Assembly (NCBI GenBank): GCA_014382685.1
Contig: JACNJG010000036.1
Coordinates: forward strand, 1 to 8,435
Source: Candidatus Cloacimonadota bacterium
GTDB lineage: Bacteria > Cloacimonadota > Cloacimonadia > JGIOTU-2
Length of the DNA: 8,435 bases
Reading direction: 5' to 3'
Shown here piece by piece: positions 7,582 through 8,435 of the stretch (the first letter of the stretch is position 1; every line of letters begins with the position of its first letter). Below the pieces are notes generated by a model that saw nothing but the letters and a program-made list of their open reading frames with translations, was not told where the DNA came from and did no database searches. The position numbers were made by a program, and so were the translations under genes.

Positions 7582-7716
7582 TAGAACATAGGGCGTAGAG
7601 CGATCCGATTTCGTTGAATTGCGACACGACATAGGAATGTGGAACGAAGATTGTAGCAAATGACAGGCACCCACAGTTGGTGGTCTTGTGCCTGATAAGG
7701 TTCTATGTGCCTTGAT
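7581..7716. repeat. noncoding repeat-like element between phoU-like gene and vapBC
   Basis: This stretch looks richer in G+C than the flanking genes and has no convincing gene. A 7-bp inverted repeat brackets most of it: ATAGAAC at 7581-7587 and GTTCTAT at 7700-7706. Near its right end is a near-perfect direct repeat, TGTGCCTGAT at 7687-7696 and TGTGCCTTGAT at 7706-7716. Together with the hairpin at 7664-7694, this resembles a small dispersed repeat or MITE/REP-like element, or the remnant of one. No target-site duplication was recognised. Copy number elsewhere in the genome cannot be judged from here, so the identity is tentative. Confidence 0.4.
7664..7694. repeat. hairpin with 7-bp perfect outer arms
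   Basis: CAGGCAC (7664-7670) is the exact reverse complement of GTGCCTG (7688-7694). Inside, CCAC (7671-7674) pairs with GTGG (7680-7683), giving an 11-bp stem with a TCTT bulge and a five-base loop. No T-run follows, so it is not a standard intrinsic terminator, although it lies after the phoU-like gene and could protect or end that transcript. The left arm could alternatively pair with GTGCCT at 7707-7712. Confidence 0.6.
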
Positions 7717-7731
7717 GTATTGAGATCAAAC

Positions 7732-7760
7732 TTGACATTTATTCCTATTTGATATATATT
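7732..7760 (+). promoter_or_regulatory. vapBC promoter, sigma70-type
   Basis: A perfect -35 TTGACA (7732-7737) and a -10 TATATT (7755-7760) are separated by the ideal 17 bases. The -10 box ends 33 bases before the vapB ATG. This is the only strong sigma70-like promoter I noticed in the window. Confidence 0.75.
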
Positions 7761-7773
7761 TTGGTATATATCA
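7750..7773. promoter_or_regulatory. palindromic operator, probable VapBC autoregulation site
   Basis: TGATATATA (7750-7758) and TATATATCA (7765-7773) form a perfect inverted repeat with 9-bp arms and a 6-bp spacer. It overlaps the -10 box and the probable transcription start. VapB antitoxins with an AbrB-type N-terminus bind such palindromes, with VapC as co-repressor, so this is the expected operator. Protein binding is inferred from position. Confidence 0.7.
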
Positions 7774-7782
7774 TTAATGTTC

Positions 7783-7787
7783 GGAGG
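7783..7787 (+). promoter_or_regulatory. vapB ribosome binding site
   Basis: GGAGG lies six bases before ATG 7794. It fixes this ATG as the start rather than the in-frame TTG at 7749, which overlaps the promoter -10 region and operator. Confidence 0.8.
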
Positions 7788-7793
7788 TTTATC

Positions 7794-8021
7794 ATGCAAA
7801 CTGCAAAAATATTCATCAACGGTAGAAGCCAGGCAGTGCGGTTGCCGAAAGAATTTCGATTTGTCGATAGTGACGTTTTTATAACAAAAATCGGTAAAAT
7901 GGTTGTCCTCATTCCACGAGATGACCCTTGGGCTTCCTTGATATATAGTCTCGATCAGTTTACCAATGATTTCATGGAAAGCAGAGATCAACCTAAGCAG
8001 GTCGCACGGGAAAAAATCTAA
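7794..8021 (+). CDS. vapB: VapB/MvpA-type antitoxin
   Basis: This 75-residue antitoxin has an AbrB/SpoVT-type swapped-hairpin DNA-binding domain in residues 1-45. It carries the typical segment NGRSQAVRLPKEFRF at 9-23. The C-terminal part (about 46-75) should wrap around and inhibit the VapC toxin. It contains DDPWASLI and the NDFMESRDQP segment, which resembles the TDFMDNREQP segment of the Shigella virulence-plasmid antitoxin as I recall it. The ATG is chosen by the strong GGAGG site. The stop codon overlaps the toxin start by one base (TAATG), which couples synthesis of the two proteins. The operator palindrome upstream suggests autorepression. Confidence 0.92.
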   Translation: MQTAKIFINGRSQAVRLPKEFRFVDSDVFITKIGKMVVLIPRDDPWASLIYSLDQFTNDFMESRDQPKQVAREKI

Positions 8022-8422
8022 TGAAGTACATGCTCGACACGAATATGTGCATTTACATCATTAAAAAGAAACCACCTGAAATAATTCAACGGTTTAAGCA
8101 AATTGAAATTTCACAGATCGGAATATCTTCAATTACTCTGAGCGAACTTTTATTTGGTGTTTACAAAAGCTCAAAACCGGAACAGAATCAACTGGCTCTG
8201 GCACAATTCGCAGCCCCACTTGAAATAATGTCCTATGGCGATGAAGCAGTCGACTTTTATGGTAGGTTGCGGATCCATTTAGAAAAACAGGGAACTCCGA
8301 TCGGCTCTCTCGATATGTTGATTGCAGCTCACGCACTTTCTCTCGATTGCGTATTAGTTACAAATAACGAGAAAGAATTTAATCGAATACCTAATCTGAA
8401 GATCGAAAATTGGGCAAAATAG
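8021..8422 (+). CDS. vapC: VapC/MvpT-type PIN-domain toxin ribonuclease
   Basis: This 133-residue PIN-domain toxin is a Mg2+-dependent endoribonuclease. Its closest recalled relatives, the enteric VapC/MvpT toxins, cut initiator tRNA-fMet in the anticodon loop; the same target is likely here but not proven. The catalytic acids are in place: D6 in YMLDTN, E42 in LSELLFG and D98 in GSLDMLIAAHA, plus the conserved VTNNEKEF at 113-120 and the C-terminal RIPNLKIENW. Full length and intact residues suggest an active toxin. It is translated from the ATG overlapping the vapB stop. Position beside a repeat-like spacer at the end of a housekeeping operon fits a horizontally acquired module. Confidence 0.94.
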   Translation: MKYMLDTNMCIYIIKKKPPEIIQRFKQIEISQIGISSITLSELLFGVYKSSKPEQNQLALAQFAAPLEIMSYGDEAVDFYGRLRIHLEKQGTPIGSLDMLIAAHALSLDCVLVTNNEKEFNRIPNLKIENWAK

Positions 8423-8435
8423 TCTGACTTTTGAT

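Noticed and set aside
7664..7694. Rho-independent terminator for the hyp-nptA-phoU operon
   Set aside because: The stem is real, but it is bulged and not followed by a T-run, so only a hairpin is reported.
7749..7793. N-terminal extension of vapB from TTG 7749
   Set aside because: It would translate the promoter -10 and operator, has no ribosome site, and lies upstream of a well-placed GGAGG and ATG at 7794.
7422..7991. 189-codon open frame on the minus strand across the phoU-like 3' end, spacer and vapB
   Set aside because: It runs antisense to two clearly real genes and through the repeat-like spacer. It shows no recognisable domain, and its length is explained by chance in the shadow frames.
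1..8435. CRISPR array, tRNA or rRNA gene, transposase or phage genes
   Set aside because: No regularly spaced repeats, tRNA-like cloverleaf or mobile-element protein was found on reading both strands.

Overview
The window looks like part of an AT-rich bacterial chromosome from an anaerobic or fermentative organism that makes [NiFe] hydrogenase. Nothing in the sequence fixes the phylum. Cloacimonadota or another FCB-like anaerobe is only a weak guess from base composition and gene style. All genes lie on the + strand and are tightly packed up to about position 7581.

Region 1 (about 1-5685) is the 3' part of a [NiFe]-hydrogenase operon. It begins with a HycF/EchF-like two-cluster ferredoxin subunit, the usual electron-input subunit of membrane-bound group 4 (energy-converting) hydrogenases. 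A HycI/HybD-family maturation protease follows, whose frame is broken at a run of 12 A's. Next come hypF, hypC, hypD and hypE. HypF and HypE make the thiocyanate precursor of the CN- ligands, HypC and HypD assemble the Fe(CN)2CO unit, and the protease trims the large subunit after nickel insertion. The nickel-loading genes hypA and hypB are not in the window, and the catalytic subunits are presumably upstream.

Region 2 (5697-7581) holds a Na+/phosphate symporter (NptA/PF02690 family) and a separate PhoU-like protein, the two halves of what is often a single fused protein. The transporter starts 11 nt after hypE, so it may be cotranscribed with the hyp genes.

Region 3 (7582-8435) is a different unit. 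A noncoding stretch of about 150 bp, with short inverted and direct repeats, separates the phosphate genes from a complete VapBC (MvpAT-like) toxin-antitoxin operon. That operon has a near-consensus promoter and a 9-bp-arm palindrome over its -10 box, the likely autoregulatory operator.

I see no clearly new system. The best candidate for a second look is the A12 frameshift in the protease gene. Its nickel-ligand residues survive on both sides of the break, and the downstream hypF start overlaps its end without a Shine-Dalgarno sequence. It may be a homopolymer sequencing error, a slippage-regulated gene or a fresh mutation.
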